This document shows, piece by piece, positions 18,848 through 29,791 of a DNA stretch of 64,000 nucleotides (positions are counted from its first letter, which is position 1; every line of letters begins with the position of its first letter). Source of the DNA: Pseudomonas taiwanensis DSM 21245. Its GTDB lineage: Bacteria; Pseudomonadota; Gammaproteobacteria; Pseudomonadales; Pseudomonadaceae. A model generated the notes under the pieces. The model ran no database searches. It was not told the DNA's origin and saw only the letters and a list, made by a program, of their open reading frames with translations. The DNA lies in the NCBI RefSeq assembly GCF_000425785.1, contig NZ_AUEC01000026.1, positions 1 to 64,000 of the forward strand. The letters run 5' to 3'. Both the position numbers and the translations under genes were made by a program.

Positions 18848-19843
18848 GTGAAACTCAGCGATATCGCCCGTCTGGCCGGTGTGTCCGTGACCACTGCCAG
18901 TTACGTCATCAACGGCAAGGCCGAACAGCAGCGCATCAGTAACGCCACGGTCGAGCGGGTACGTGCGGTGGTCGAGGCTCACGGCTTCACCCCCAACCCC
19001 CAGGCTGCCGGCTTGCGCAGCCGCCATACCCGCACGCTTGGCTTCATTCTCCCGGATCTGGAAAACCCCAGCTATGCCCGCATTGCCAAGCAGCTGGAGC
19101 AAGGCGCCCGCGCCCGTGGCTACCAGCTGTTGATCGCCAGCAGCGACGACCAGCCTGATAGCGAACGTCAGTTGCAGCAGCTGTTCCGCGCCCGCCGCTG
19201 CGACGCCCTGTTCGTCGCCAGTTGCCTGGAGCCGCACGACGAAAGCTACCGAGAGCTGCTGGACAAAGGCCTGCCGGTAATCGCCATCGACCGGCGCCTG
19301 GATCCAGCCTATTTCTGCTCGGTGATCAGTGACGATCGCGATGCCAGCCGACAGTTGGCCCAAAGCCTGTTGGCCACGCACCCACGCAGCATCGCCCTGA
19401 TCGGTGCACGCCCCGAACTGTCGGTCAGCCAGGCCCGTGCCGGCGGTTTCGATGAAGCCCTGCAAGGCTTCGGCGGTGATGTACGCCGTTACCAGGGCGA
19501 AGCCTTCAGCCGGGAATGCGGGCAGCGCCTGATGCAGCAACTGACCGACGAACTGGGCGGCCTGCCCGATGCGCTGGTAACCACCTCCTACGTGCTGCTG
19601 CAAGGCGTGTTCGACGCGCTGCAAGCGCGCCCTGCCAATTCGCGCCAACTGCAGTTGGGCACCTTCGGCGACAACCAGTTGCTCGACTTCCTGCCGCTGC
19701 CGGTCAATGCCATGGCCCAGCAACACGCACTGATCGCCGCCACAGCCCTGGAGCTGGCCCTGGCCGCCATCGAGGACAAGCGCTACGAGCCTGGCGTACA
19801 TGCCATAGGCCGCACCTTCAAGCAACGCATCGCGGCTGCCTGA
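18848..19843 (+). CDS. fruR: LacI-family fructose repressor FruR/Cra
   Basis: A 331-residue regulator with an N-terminal LacI-type helix-turn-helix (KLSDIARLAGVSVTTASYVI, residues ~2-21), the hinge region, and a periplasmic-binding-protein-like effector domain (~60-331). In P. putida, FruR represses fruBKA and is released by fructose 1-phosphate. A GTG start at 18848 follows AAGGA with suitable spacing; the 59 upstream in-frame codons lack family similarity. Divergent from fruB; tatD starts 2 bp after its stop. Confidence 0.95.
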   Translation: MKLSDIARLAGVSVTTASYVINGKAEQQRISNATVERVRAVVEAHGFTPNPQAAGLRSRHTRTLGFILPDLENPSYARIAKQLEQGARARGYQLLIASSDDQPDSERQLQQLFRARRCDALFVASCLEPHDESYRELLDKGLPVIAIDRRLDPAYFCSVISDDRDASRQLAQSLLATHPRSIALIGARPELSVSQARAGGFDEALQGFGGDVRRYQGEAFSRECGQRLMQQLTDELGGLPDALVTTSYVLLQGVFDALQARPANSRQLQLGTFGDNQLLDFLPLPVNAMAQQHALIAATALELALAAIEDKRYEPGVHAIGRTFKQRIAAA

Positions 19844-19845
19844 CC

Positions 19846-20622
19846 ATGCGCCTGATCGACACCCACACCCACCTGGACTTCCCCGATTTCGACCCTGACC
19901 GCCGGCGCCTGCTGGACGATGCGGCAGCGCGCGGGGTCGAGCGGATGGTGGTGCTGGGCGTGTATCAGGCCAACTTCCAGCGGGTATGGGACCTGGTCTG
20001 TGGTGACCGACGCTTGTTCGCAGCCCTGGGCCTGCACCCGGTCTACCTCGACCAGCACCGTCCCGAGCACCTGACGCAATTGCGCGACTGGCTGGAACGC
20101 CTGCGTGGCGATCCACGGTTGTGCGCAGTCGGCGAGTTCGGCCTGGACTACTACCTGCCGGCGCTGGACAAGGCGCAGCAACAGGCGCTGTTCGAGGCGC
20201 AGTTGCAGATGGCCTGCGACTTCGAACTGCCGGCCCTGCTGCACGTGCGCCGCAGCCACGCGCAGGTGATCGCCACGCTCAAGCGCTACAAGCCGGCGCG
20301 GGCAGGCATCATCCATGCGTTCGCGGGCAGCTACGAGGAGGCCCGCGAATACATCAAGCTGGGCTTCAAGCTGGGGTTGGGCGGCGCCGGCACCTGGCCG
20401 CAGGCGTTGAGGCTGCGCAAGACCTTGCCGAGGCTGCCGCTGGAGTGTGTGGTGCTGGAAACCGACTCACCCGACATGGCGCCGGTGATGTTCCCAGGGC
20501 TGCGTAACAGCCCGGAGCACTTGCCGGAGATCGCCGCGGCCTTGGCGGAGTTGATTGGCATCGATGTACAGCGGTTGGCCGAGGTCAGCACGCACAATGC
20601 GAGTGAATTGTTTGGCTGGTAG
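19846..20622 (+). CDS. TatD-family metal-dependent hydrolase/DNase
   Basis: A 258-residue TIM-barrel protein of the amidohydrolase superfamily. Metal ligands are visible: the N-terminal IDTHTHLDF (His-x-His), Glu in GEFGLDYY (~105), His in LLHVRRSH (~135), His in GIIHAFAGSYEEA (~155) and Asp in LETDSPDMAPV (~210). TatD proteins are 3'-5' DNases or deoxyribonucleases of repair and turnover. The ATG lies 2 bp after the fruR stop, so it is probably cotranscribed, which may be positional rather than functional. Confidence 0.9.
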   Translation: MRLIDTHTHLDFPDFDPDRRRLLDDAAARGVERMVVLGVYQANFQRVWDLVCGDRRLFAALGLHPVYLDQHRPEHLTQLRDWLERLRGDPRLCAVGEFGLDYYLPALDKAQQQALFEAQLQMACDFELPALLHVRRSHAQVIATLKRYKPARAGIIHAFAGSYEEAREYIKLGFKLGLGGAGTWPQALRLRKTLPRLPLECVVLETDSPDMAPVMFPGLRNSPEHLPEIAAALAELIGIDVQRLAEVSTHNASELFGW

Positions 20623-20637
20623 TGGCCGGCAATGCCC

Positions 20638-20663
20638 TATCGCCGGCAAGCCGGCGCCCACAG
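20638..20663. repeat. REP element inside a larger inverted repeat
   Basis: The REP core ATCGCCGGCAAGCCGGCGCC is flanked by GGCAATGCCC (before) and GGCATTGCCC (after), which extends the hairpin arms. It lies between the convergent ends of tatD and the chemoreceptor gene and may act as a shared transcript end. Confidence 0.65.
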
Positions 20664-20706
20664 GCATTGCCCTCGACCCAAGCGAGGGCGGTCCCGCAGG
20701 ACCGAC

Positions 20707-22719
20707 CTAGACCCGAAAAGCTCCGATCAAACGCTTCAACTCGATTACCTGTGCCGACAGCGCCCGGCTGGCATCTTCGGTCTGGCAGGCTCCCTGGGTG
20801 GTGTCCTGCGCCGCCCGGTTGATCGCCACGATATTCTGGTCGATGTCATGGGCCACCGCTGTCTGTTGCTCGACGGCAGCTGCGATTTGCTGGTTCTGCT
20901 CGACGATCCCGCCAACCGCGCCGAGGATATTGCCCAACGCCTGCTGTACCTGGCGTGCCTCATCCACCGTGCCCGACGCCATTTGGTGACTGCTGCCCAT
21001 CGCCTGGACTGCAGCGGCCACGCCGGCTTGCAGGCGCTGGATCATCAGCGCGATTTCTTCGGTGGAGTCCTGGGTGCGTCGGGCCAGCGTGCGCACTTCG
21101 TCGGCGACCACGGCAAAGCCCCGGCCCTGCTCGCCGGCGCGGGCCGCCTCGATGGCGGCGTTGAGTGCCAGCAAGTTGGTCTGCTCGGCAATGCTGCGGA
21201 TCACCTCCAGCACTCGGCCAATCGCCTGGCTGTCGCCGGCCAGTTGGTTGATCGCCGATACCGTCTCGTCGATTTCCGCCGCCAGACGGTCGATGCTGCC
21301 TTGCTGGTGCTCCACCAGGCCTCGGCCATTGGCACTCTCACGGTTGACCTGCTGCGCCCCCTCGGCTGCCAGCGCCGCACTGCGCGCCACTTCCAGGGCG
21401 GTCGCGCTCATCTGGTTCATCGCCGTGGCCACCTGTTCGATCTGCTCACGCTGACCACTGACCGCCAGGTTGCTGCGAGCCGACACAGCCAGCACCTGCT
21501 CGGCCTGCTCCTCGACCGTAGCCACGGTGCGCCCCACCTGGTCGATCAACCCCCGGATGCGCTTGACGGTTTCGTTGAAGCCCTGGCCCAGCTCGCCCAG
21601 TTCATCGCGGCTATGGGCCTGGAAGCTGACCGTCATGTCACCGTCCGCGACCTTGTCCATGGCACTGCCCAACTTGCGCAAGGTGGCCTTGGTCGAGACG
21701 AAGAAACCACCATAGAGATAGAGAATCAGCGCAAAGACGCCCGCCAGCACGCCGACCAGGCCCACCATACGTAGGCGCTGCTCGCTCAGGCGCGCCTGCA
21801 GTTGCCCTTGCAACTGGGCAAGAATGGCATCGTTGAGCTGGTAGGTCTGGCCGATCAGGTCGCTGACTTGTTGATAGAACGTCGCCCAAGGCGCATCCAG
21901 GGTCTCGGCCACCACCACCTGCTCCTCGAACAATGCCGCCGCCTGCTTGACCGTGGCCTGGCTAGCCTGCGCGGCCCCTGCCAAGCCTGCCTTCACGGCC
22001 TGGTCCCCGGCCAGTGCATCGTCCAGGCGAATGGCATAGTCGGCGGCCAGGCGCTCCAGACGTTGCAGCAGGTCTTCGAACCGAGCGCTGCCGGCAGAGT
22101 CGATGAAGCCCCGGCCCAACGCCACGGCACCCATGGCCCTGCCTTCGCCCAGGGTCTGGGTGACCTGGGCCGTAGCAGTGCCTACCAGCTCGCTCAGCTG
22201 ACGGACCGACGCCTGGTCGTCCTGGCCCAAGCCGGACTGGTTGACCTGCAATTTGCCAAACACTTGGGCAAGGCCCAGCAGCTTGTCGAACAACGCGACC
22301 TTGTTCTGCAGCGAGGACTCCACCCGGGCCTGGGCAAAGGCTGCCGACAGCTCCTCGCGCTTGGCCTCCAGCAGTGGGTCATGGCCTTGCAAGGCAAGCA
22401 ATTGCGCCTGGACCCTGTCCTGCAGCGCAGCGATGCGTGACTCGATGTCTCCAGCCTGACCCGACTGGCCAAGTACCGCGTTGATCTGCAACAGGTTGCC
22501 CAGTGATTCCAGATCGCCTCGCAGCGCCAGGCTGCCAGCCAGGGGTGAAATACCCTCGAGTTCGACGCGAGTGGACTGGAATTGCTGGTAGGCATCACGG
22601 ACCAGATAAAAGCTGGTCACCAGCATGGGCAGGAAGAACAGGACACTGATGAGGCTGAATTTCTGGCCGAAGCTCAGCCGATTCATCAATGCGATGGCCG
22701 GATAGAGCAAACGCTTCAC
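20707..22719 (-). CDS. Methyl-accepting chemotaxis protein with periplasmic helical sensor
   Basis: A 670-residue transmembrane chemoreceptor. Helix 1 spans ~20-42. A long periplasmic region of ~310 residues, mostly helical and without Cys or a PAS/Cache signature, ends at helix 2 (~340-362, [20 protein letters not shown]). HAMP (~365-415) and the signalling domain follow, with the hairpin [20 protein letters not shown] near 530. It uses a GTG start right after a strong GGAGGTGA site. The sensor length suggests a helical-bundle (HBM/NIT-like) ligand domain, but the ligand is unknown. Confidence 0.88.
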   Translation of the reverse strand: MKRLLYPAIALMNRLSFGQKFSLISVLFFLPMLVTSFYLVRDAYQQFQSTRVELEGISPLAGSLALRGDLESLGNLLQINAVLGQSGQAGDIESRIAALQDRVQAQLLALQGHDPLLEAKREELSAAFAQARVESSLQNKVALFDKLLGLAQVFGKLQVNQSGLGQDDQASVRQLSELVGTATAQVTQTLGEGRAMGAVALGRGFIDSAGSARFEDLLQRLERLAADYAIRLDDALAGDQAVKAGLAGAAQASQATVKQAAALFEEQVVVAETLDAPWATFYQQVSDLIGQTYQLNDAILAQLQGQLQARLSEQRLRMVGLVGVLAGVFALILYLYGGFFVSTKATLRKLGSAMDKVADGDMTVSFQAHSRDELGELGQGFNETVKRIRGLIDQVGRTVATVEEQAEQVLAVSARSNLAVSGQREQIEQVATAMNQMSATALEVARSAALAAEGAQQVNRESANGRGLVEHQQGSIDRLAAEIDETVSAINQLAGDSQAIGRVLEVIRSIAEQTNLLALNAAIEAARAGEQGRGFAVVADEVRTLARRTQDSTEEIALMIQRLQAGVAAAVQAMGSSHQMASGTVDEARQVQQALGNILGAVGGIVEQNQQIAAAVEQQTAVAHDIDQNIVAINRAAQDTTQGACQTEDASRALSAQVIELKRLIGAFRV

Positions 22720-22854
22720 AGGTCACCTCCATGGATTCTTATTGTTCTGCGAGATAGCACCAGGCCACTGGTATAACGCAGATCGAATCGGAGGTTTGTA
22801 AAGTAAGGTTAACCGATGGCGGCAGGGCCGCAGTGCAAGCCGGCCCCTCCAGGC

Positions 22855-23685
22855 TCAAACCAGCACGGTCCACAGCGCGAAGCACGCGTACCACAACACG
22901 GCGGTGCGCAACAGCAGCTCCCAGAGGCTGTCCAGACGGCCAAGCCCACGCTGACTGTCTTCCTCATCGGGAATGTCGTCGGCAACTCGACCCACCCGGG
23001 TCACCAGGTGCGCGGCACTGATGTGCCAGTTCAACAGTTCGTGCAGCATCAAACGCATCACGGCAACGAAATTGCCCACCAAGGCGAAGCTCACGGCGAT
23101 GATCCGCACCGGCAGCCAATCCATGACATGTCGCAGTCGCTCGGCGCTGGCCTTCAATGCGGGCTGACCGCTGTGCGCGATGCTCAGCGACAACAAGCGG
23201 TAGGCCAGCGCGGCAGCGGGGCCGAGCACGAAATACCAGAAGATCACTGCGAAGAAGCTTTGGTAGGCCTGCCACAGCAAATACCCCTGAACCTGCACCA
23301 GCAAGGCCCGAGGCTCCTCGGCAACCAGGCCCAGGTCCCGCTCGGCCACATGCAACGCGGCCTGCTCGTCGCCCCGGCGCCAGGCGTCACGAAACGGCCC
23401 CAGCGCAGCCTTGGCATCTCCCCGGCCCAGACTGTAGATCAGCACCAACAGGTGCACCGGCATGGCCAGCAGGCCATAGGCCACAGGCTCCAGCACATGC
23501 AGTAGCAGGGTCAGCAGGATGACCGGTGCCAGCACCAGAATGGCCAGCGTCCACCAGGGATGGACCTTGCCGCTGCGCTCCAGGCGCACCAGCTCTCCCA
23601 GGAAAAAGCCATCGCGCTGCAGTCGATGACGCAAGGCCGAAAACTTCTCGACCCAGAGCACCAGCACCAACACCAGAAAACTCAT
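22855..23685 (-). CDS. ampE: Regulatory signalling modulator protein AmpE
   Basis: A 276-residue inner-membrane protein with four hydrophobic segments (~2-15, 47-75, 145-170 and 255-276) and AmpE-typical stretches (MSFLVLVLVLWVEKF at the start, FWYFVLGPAAALAYRLL mid-protein). AmpE is encoded downstream of ampD and is linked to beta-lactamase induction; its biochemical role is not settled. The ATG overlaps the ampD stop by 4 bp. Confidence 0.92.
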   Translation of the reverse strand: MSFLVLVLVLWVEKFSALRHRLQRDGFFLGELVRLERSGKVHPWWTLAILVLAPVILLTLLLHVLEPVAYGLLAMPVHLLVLIYSLGRGDAKAALGPFRDAWRRGDEQAALHVAERDLGLVAEEPRALLVQVQGYLLWQAYQSFFAVIFWYFVLGPAAALAYRLLSLSIAHSGQPALKASAERLRHVMDWLPVRIIAVSFALVGNFVAVMRLMLHELLNWHISAAHLVTRVGRVADDIPDEEDSQRGLGRLDSLWELLLRTAVLWYACFALWTVLV

Positions 23686-24248
23686 GCGTTCTCCTCGTTT
23701 TCCTTGACAGCTTTTCGGTAGCGGGGCCAGTCGAATGCCGGCCCTGGATCGGTCTTGCGTACTGGCGCGATGTCGCTGTGACCCTGGATCCGTGCCAGGT
23801 CGATGGCCGGCCAGGCGCGGCGTATCTGTCGCGTCAGTTGCTCCAATGCAGCGTACTGGGCATCGGTGTACGGTAGGTCGTCAGTGCCTTCGAGCTCGAT
23901 GCCGATGGAGAAGTCGTTGCAGCCTTCACGCCCATCGAACGACGACACACCCGCATGCCAGGCGCGATCGAGCAGTGACACGAACTGGGTAACGGCGCCA
24001 TCGCGCTCGATGAACAGGTGCGCCGATACCGTCAGGTGGCAGATGCCTTCGAAATAAGGGTGCGCCTTGGGATCGAGCTGGTTCTGGAAGAATGCCTGGA
24101 CATTGCCCGTGCCAAAGCAGGCAGGCGGCAAGCTGATGTTGTGGATAACCAGCAGGGAAATCGACTCACCTGCAGGGCGCGCGTTGAAGTTCGGCGAGGG
24201 GCAATGGGTGACGCCGTCGAACCAGCCTGTCGCACGGTTCAGTTGCAT
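23682..24248 (-). CDS. ampD: 1,6-anhydro-N-acetylmuramyl-L-alanine amidase AmpD
   Basis: A 188-residue cytoplasmic zinc amidase (amidase_2 fold) that removes the stem peptide from anhydromuropeptides during cell-wall recycling, thereby keeping AmpR-dependent beta-lactamase expression low. Zinc and catalytic residues are present: His36 (VIHNISLP), Glu ~118-120 (IGIELEGTD), His157 (QGHSDIAP), Lys165 and Asp167 (RKTDPGPAF). The start at 24248 follows AGGAA; a long upstream open frame is not homologous. In an operon with ampE. Confidence 0.95.
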   Translation of the reverse strand: MQLNRATGWFDGVTHCPSPNFNARPAGESISLLVIHNISLPPACFGTGNVQAFFQNQLDPKAHPYFEGICHLTVSAHLFIERDGAVTQFVSLLDRAWHAGVSSFDGREGCNDFSIGIELEGTDDLPYTDAQYAALEQLTRQIRRAWPAIDLARIQGHSDIAPVRKTDPGPAFDWPRYRKAVKENEENA

Positions 24249-24345
24249 GGGGAGTTCCTGAATAGCAGGGGTTACCCGCGCAGTATGCCCTGCCACCGAC
24301 ACCGGGTGCATGTAAATCATTGTGACGATTGGCCAGCGGGCCGCT

Positions 24346-26520
24346 TCAGTGGGCGTGTTGCTGCCGCAAGCGGTCCAGGACAGTCTCGAGCGCCCGCTCG
24401 AACAGCTGGCCGTCGTCCAGCAAGCGGGCTTCTCCATGGCGCAGGGCTTGTGCCAGGCCCGCCGTGCTCCACTCGCGCGCTTTCATTCCGGTGCGGTTGG
24501 CGAAAACCAGGCGGTCAGTGCCGTCGATGCGCGCCACCAGCTTGCAGCGCAGCGGCTCCTCGTCATCGAACACCTCGACCCAGCTGCCGATACGCAGGCG
24601 CTGGACCTGCTGCATGTGCATGGCCAGGCCATCGGACTGACGCAAGGGCGCACAGGCCGGTTCTTCGGCAATCGCCAAGACGATGTCGTCGCCGACCAGC
24701 ACCTCTGCCAAGGCCGGATCGTCGTCGACTGTAGACGGCTCTCCCCCGGCGCAAGCACGCAGGTGCAACCGCTCCAGGGCAAGGAAGAATTCGCGAGTGG
24801 CGGCCGAATCCTGCGCCACGCCCGCCAGGCCGTCGCGCAGGGCCTTGAGCAGCCCCGGCACCTGCTGCAACAGGCGCTCACAAGCCCGCGGCCCGTGGTG
24901 GGGGGCAATACTGGCCAGCAATGCGTCCAAGGTTGCCAAAGCGTTGACCCAGGCCAGGGACGCCTCGCCTTGCTTGAGCCATGCCAGCATCATCACCTGG
25001 CTCCATGACTGCACCAGCATCTGCACCACCACCTGCGGCCATACATGCCCGCGCAAGCGCTGATTGAGCGCCTGCTGCACCTGCTGTCGGGCCTGCAAGG
25101 CACGCGCACGGCCTTCCTCGGCATCGCGGGTGCGCTGCTCAAGCAGTTCGTTGCGTCGCCGTTCGTCCTGGTTGAACGTCACGAAGTCTTCCAGCAGTTC
25201 GGCAAACAGACCCACGTCGTCGGTGAAATCGTTCAGCAGCCGCTGGACGATGCGCTCCACACGCAGATGCAGGCTGTCGCGCAGGCCCTGCGCATGGGCA
25301 TCCCAGCCGAACGAGGCAGCGGCCAATTCGTTGAGCAAGCGCCGCACGGGATGGCTGGGCCGGCTGAACACGCCCTTGTCGAGCAGCGCGACCTTCAGCA
25401 CCGGTATATGCAAACGGCCCAGCAATGCGCGCAGGGATGGCGGCAAGTTGTCGTCAGCCAGGATGAAGTCGAACAGCAGGCCGACGAGGTTGATCATGTC
25501 TTCGTCGGCCGTGGCGATACGCCTGCGGGTACCGCTGCGAACACTGACACGCAACAACAGCTGCTCGAGCTGCTGGCCAAGGACGAAGTCCTCAGGCTCG
25601 TAGGTGGCCGGTACGTACTGTTGAAGGTGCGACAGCAGGCGCAACAGGTCGGCGGTGCTGATCGGATGGGCAGTCGCCACCGCTTGCAAGCGCGGCGCGA
25701 ACCGCCCGCGTTCGGGTGCCAGCAGGCCTTGCAACGAATCGAAGAACGCCTGACCGGCCGCATTCTGGCCGGTAACATCCTCGCGGACCTCGGCTGCCAA
25801 CGCACGCCGGGATGCCCGTTGCCGATCTTCTGCCCGGCGGCGCGGCGCAGGCTGCAGGTCGGGCAGCACGCCTGCCGCGGCGAGCAACTGGTTCGCCTCG
25901 CCATATAGCACGTCGATGTCACGCAGAACGTAGCGTTCGAACAACTTCAACAGCACCAGCTTGACCCGCAGCCCGACCCCCAGGCTGCGCCCGGCGTCGA
26001 GGAAGTAGCCGCACAGCGCGCCAGGCTCCAGCGGGTTGTGCCAGTCGTCCAGCGCATGGCCAAGCAAAGTCTGGAACCGAAGGTTCAGTTGCCCCAGCGC
26101 AAGGCCATCGCGCGACAGCACCCGCGCGATCATGCCATCGACCGCGGCGGCCCGCTCCAGCTGCGCCTGTCCGCGCGGGCTGTCAGGCTGACTGAGGCCA
26201 GCCAAGGGGTCGACCCGGCCCAGGCGCGCGAAGGCATCGTGGTAGATATCGAGAAAACCGCGCTCGATGCTCTTGCGCTTGAGCCGCAAGTCGCGCATCG
26301 CTTCGAAGTACAGGTTCTGGTCGAAACGCTCAGCGGCCTTGTCCGCCATTTCGAAAAGGGTGTCGTCGGCATTGTCGAACAAGTCCTGCAGGGCCTGGCG
26401 CAACTGCAAGGCAGCTTTGTCGCGTACCTGCAGCAGCAACATGGGGAGGCAAGGCAAAGGCGTACGCACGCCACGATCGATGGCCGCCGCCAAGGGCACC
26501 ACCTTGCCTTCTTTTTGCAT
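24346..26520 (-). CDS. DUF1631 family protein
   Basis: A 724-residue cytoplasmic protein of the DUF1631 family, the homologue of the gene between ampD and nadC in P. aeruginosa. It is rich in Leu, Arg, Gln and Ala and almost wholly helical. Recognisable segments are LRQALQDLFDNADDTLFEMAD near the N-terminus and a compact C-terminal beta region (~625-700, GSWVEVFDDEEPLRCKLVARI), which resembles a PilZ-like barrel by eye but lacks an evident RxxxR/DxSxxG motif. Old database labels of 'thymidine phosphorylase' for this family are unsupported. The ATG at 26520 follows AAGGAG. Function unknown. Confidence 0.85.
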   Translation of the reverse strand: MQKEGKVVPLAAAIDRGVRTPLPCLPMLLLQVRDKAALQLRQALQDLFDNADDTLFEMADKAAERFDQNLYFEAMRDLRLKRKSIERGFLDIYHDAFARLGRVDPLAGLSQPDSPRGQAQLERAAAVDGMIARVLSRDGLALGQLNLRFQTLLGHALDDWHNPLEPGALCGYFLDAGRSLGVGLRVKLVLLKLFERYVLRDIDVLYGEANQLLAAAGVLPDLQPAPRRRAEDRQRASRRALAAEVREDVTGQNAAGQAFFDSLQGLLAPERGRFAPRLQAVATAHPISTADLLRLLSHLQQYVPATYEPEDFVLGQQLEQLLLRVSVRSGTRRRIATADEDMINLVGLLFDFILADDNLPPSLRALLGRLHIPVLKVALLDKGVFSRPSHPVRRLLNELAAASFGWDAHAQGLRDSLHLRVERIVQRLLNDFTDDVGLFAELLEDFVTFNQDERRRNELLEQRTRDAEEGRARALQARQQVQQALNQRLRGHVWPQVVVQMLVQSWSQVMMLAWLKQGEASLAWVNALATLDALLASIAPHHGPRACERLLQQVPGLLKALRDGLAGVAQDSAATREFFLALERLHLRACAGGEPSTVDDDPALAEVLVGDDIVLAIAEEPACAPLRQSDGLAMHMQQVQRLRIGSWVEVFDDEEPLRCKLVARIDGTDRLVFANRTGMKAREWSTAGLAQALRHGEARLLDDGQLFERALETVLDRLRQQHAH

Positions 26521-26728
26521 CCCTGACTCCTTGCTGGGTGTTTTCAAGTCTTAGCGCGAAAATCGTCAAAGCTATGACGCCAAATATTGGTCGATATTAT
26601 CGGTAAAAAAGCGGGCCTCTGCCAGCATCCATTGCATCGCAGGGTAAAGACCATGGGTTGAAGCGAATGCTCGGCGCACCTGACCAAAGGTCACCTGCAA
26701 GGCGGCTGTACACACCGTCCCCCTGCCC

Positions 26729-26734
26729 TATAAT
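26729..26734 (+). promoter_or_regulatory. Probable -10 box for nadC
   Basis: A perfect TATAAT lies 29 bp before the nadC ATG. No convincing -35 box is present at 17 bp, so the promoter call rests on the -10 hexamer alone. Confidence 0.4.
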
Positions 26735-26762
26735 CGCCGGCACCTAGCTTGTGGAGCCGAAC

Positions 26763-27611
26763 ATGCCGAACCTACGCCTCGCCGACCTGACTGCCGAAAT
26801 CGAAGCCAATGTGCGCCGTGCGCTGCTGGAGGACATCGGCAGTGGCGACATCACCGCACAGCTGATCCCGGCCGAGCGCCTGGCCAAGGCCACCATCATT
26901 ACCCGCGAAGACTGCGTGATCGCCGGCACTGCCTGGGTCGATGCGGTGTTCCGCCAGCTCGATCCGCGGGTGGCCGTGCACTGGCAGGTTGCCGATGGCG
27001 AGCGGGCCAAGGCCAACCAGGCCTTGTTCCACCTCGAAGGCCCGGCACGCTCGCTGCTGAGTGGCGAGCGCTCGGCGCTGAACTTCCTGCAGATGCTGTC
27101 GGGTGTCGCTACCCGCGCGCAGGCGCTGGCCGACAGGGTGAGCGATACCCAGGTACGCCTGCTCGACACCCGCAAGACTTTGCCCGGCCTGCGCCTGGCG
27201 CAGAAATATGCGGTCACCTGTGGTGGCTGCTACAACCACCGCATCGGTCTGTACGACGCCTTCCTGATCAAGGAAAACCACATCGCCGCCAGTGGTGGCG
27301 TCGCCGAAGCCGTGGCGGCGGCGCATCGCATCGCTCCGGGCAAGCCGGTGGAGATCGAAGTGGAGAGCCTGGACGAGCTGCGTCAGGCACTTGATGCCGG
27401 GGCCGATATCATCATGCTCGACGAACTGACCCTGGACGAGATGCGTGAAGCGGTGCGGATCACGGCGGGCAAGGCGAAGCTCGAAGCCAGCGGCGGGGTG
27501 AACGAGAGCACGCTGCGGGTGATTGCCGAGACGGGCGTGGACTACATCTCGATTGGTGCGATGACCAAGGATGTGAAGGCGGTCGACCTGTCGATGCGGT
27601 TGAGCCTGTAA
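26763..27611 (+). CDS. nadC: Nicotinate-nucleotide diphosphorylase (carboxylating)
   Basis: A 282-residue quinolinate phosphoribosyltransferase that converts quinolinate and PRPP to nicotinate mononucleotide, CO2 and pyrophosphate in de novo NAD synthesis. Family motifs are [19 protein letters not shown] near 135-153, [20 protein letters not shown] near 155-175 and the C-terminal glycine-rich [13 protein letters not shown]. An in-frame GTG exists at 26751, but the ATG at 26763, preceded by GGAG, gives the family N-terminus. Divergent from the DUF1631 gene. Confidence 0.96.
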   Translation: MPNLRLADLTAEIEANVRRALLEDIGSGDITAQLIPAERLAKATIITREDCVIAGTAWVDAVFRQLDPRVAVHWQVADGERAKANQALFHLEGPARSLLSGERSALNFLQMLSGVATRAQALADRVSDTQVRLLDTRKTLPGLRLAQKYAVTCGGCYNHRIGLYDAFLIKENHIAASGGVAEAVAAAHRIAPGKPVEIEVESLDELRQALDAGADIIMLDELTLDEMREAVRITAGKAKLEASGGVNESTLRVIAETGVDYISIGAMTKDVKAVDLSMRLSL

Positions 27612-27630
27612 GAGACGGTTGAGCCTGTAA
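27597..27630. repeat. 15-bp near-tandem duplication at the nadC stop
   Basis: CGGTTGAGCCTGTAA occurs at 27597-27611, where it contains the stop codon, and again at 27616-27630. Confidence 0.85.
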
Positions 27631-27643
27631 AAAGTCCAGATAC

Positions 27644-27670
27644 GAAAAGGGGCTGCCTAGCAGCCCCCTT
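27644..27670 (-). terminator. Rho-independent terminator for trxB, shared with nadC
   Basis: GGGGCTGC and GCAGCCCC form an 8-bp stem with loop CTA. Read on the minus strand it is followed by TTTT, so it best suits trxB; the plus-strand tail is only CTTCC. Confidence 0.75.
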
Positions 27671-27697
27671 CCGGTTCGGTCGTGAAACGCCCTGCGA

Positions 27698-28988
<1,291 letters not shown>

Positions 28989-29717
28989 ATGCAAGCCCCT
29001 GTCCTTTCCGGTCCCCAGTACCTTCGCGAAGGGTTGAAACTGGTGCTGAGCCCGAACCTTCGGTTATTCGTGCTGCTGCCCCTGGCGGTCAACCTGCTGC
29101 TGTTCGGCGGGCTGATCTACTTCGCAGGCCATCAGTTCAGCCTCTGGGTCGACGCCCTGATGCCGACCCTGCCTGAGTGGCTGAGTTTTCTGACATACAT
29201 TCTATGGCCACTGTTCGTCGCCCTCGTGGTGTTGATGGTGTTCTTCACCTTCACCATGCTGGCCAACGTGATCGCCGCGCCGTTCAACGGTTTTCTCGCC
29301 GAGAAAGTCGAAGTGGTGGTCCGCGGCCAAGACACCTTCCCGCCGTTCAGTTGGGGCGAGCTGGTGGCGATGGTGCCGCGAACCCTTGGCCGCGAAATGC
29401 GCAAGCTGGGCTACTTCCTGCCACGGGCCATCGGTCTGTTCATCCTGTCGCTGATCCCGGTGGTCAACGTGATAGCGGCGCCTCTGTGGCTGATCTTCGG
29501 TGTGTGGATGATGGCCATCCAGTACATCGACTACCCGGCGGACAACAACAAGATGAGCTGGCAGGACATGCTCGCCTGGCTACGTAGCAAGCGCTGGCAG
29601 TCGCTGGGCTTTGGCGGCATCACCTACCTGGCGCTGATGGTGCCGCTGGTGAACGTGCTGATGATGCCGGCGGCGGTGGCGGGGGCTACGTTGTTCTGGG
29701 TGCGCGAGCGTCATTGA
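28989..29717 (+). CDS. cysZ: Sulfate transporter CysZ
   Basis: A 242-residue inner-membrane protein of the CysZ/EI24 family, which takes up sulfate for cysteine synthesis. Hydrophobic segments lie at ~22-45, 65-95, 140-175 and 205-235. Family stretches are [21 protein letters not shown], the conserved [15 protein letters not shown] and [14 protein letters not shown]. The start at 28989 follows CGGAG; a GTG at 28974 would add five residues. It stands alone. Confidence 0.9.
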   Translation: MQAPVLSGPQYLREGLKLVLSPNLRLFVLLPLAVNLLLFGGLIYFAGHQFSLWVDALMPTLPEWLSFLTYILWPLFVALVVLMVFFTFTMLANVIAAPFNGFLAEKVEVVVRGQDTFPPFSWGELVAMVPRTLGREMRKLGYFLPRAIGLFILSLIPVVNVIAAPLWLIFGVWMMAIQYIDYPADNNKMSWQDMLAWLRSKRWQSLGFGGITYLALMVPLVNVLMMPAAVAGATLFWVRERH

Positions 29718-29739
29718 GCTCAAGGCGCCGCAAAGCGGC

Positions 29740-29766
29740 GCATCGCCGGCAAGCAGGCTCCTGCAA
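29740..29766 (+). repeat. REP element
   Basis: CATCGCCGGCAAGCAGGCTC, one mismatch to the consensus, between the ends of cysZ and the chemoreceptor gene. Confidence 0.65.
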
Positions 29767-29791
29767 ACCGCACGGGAGCCGAGCGCCTGAC

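Noticed and set aside
18536..20116. A 526-codon minus-strand frame opposite fruR and tatD
   Set aside because: It spans two well-supported genes and the operator region and has no domain.
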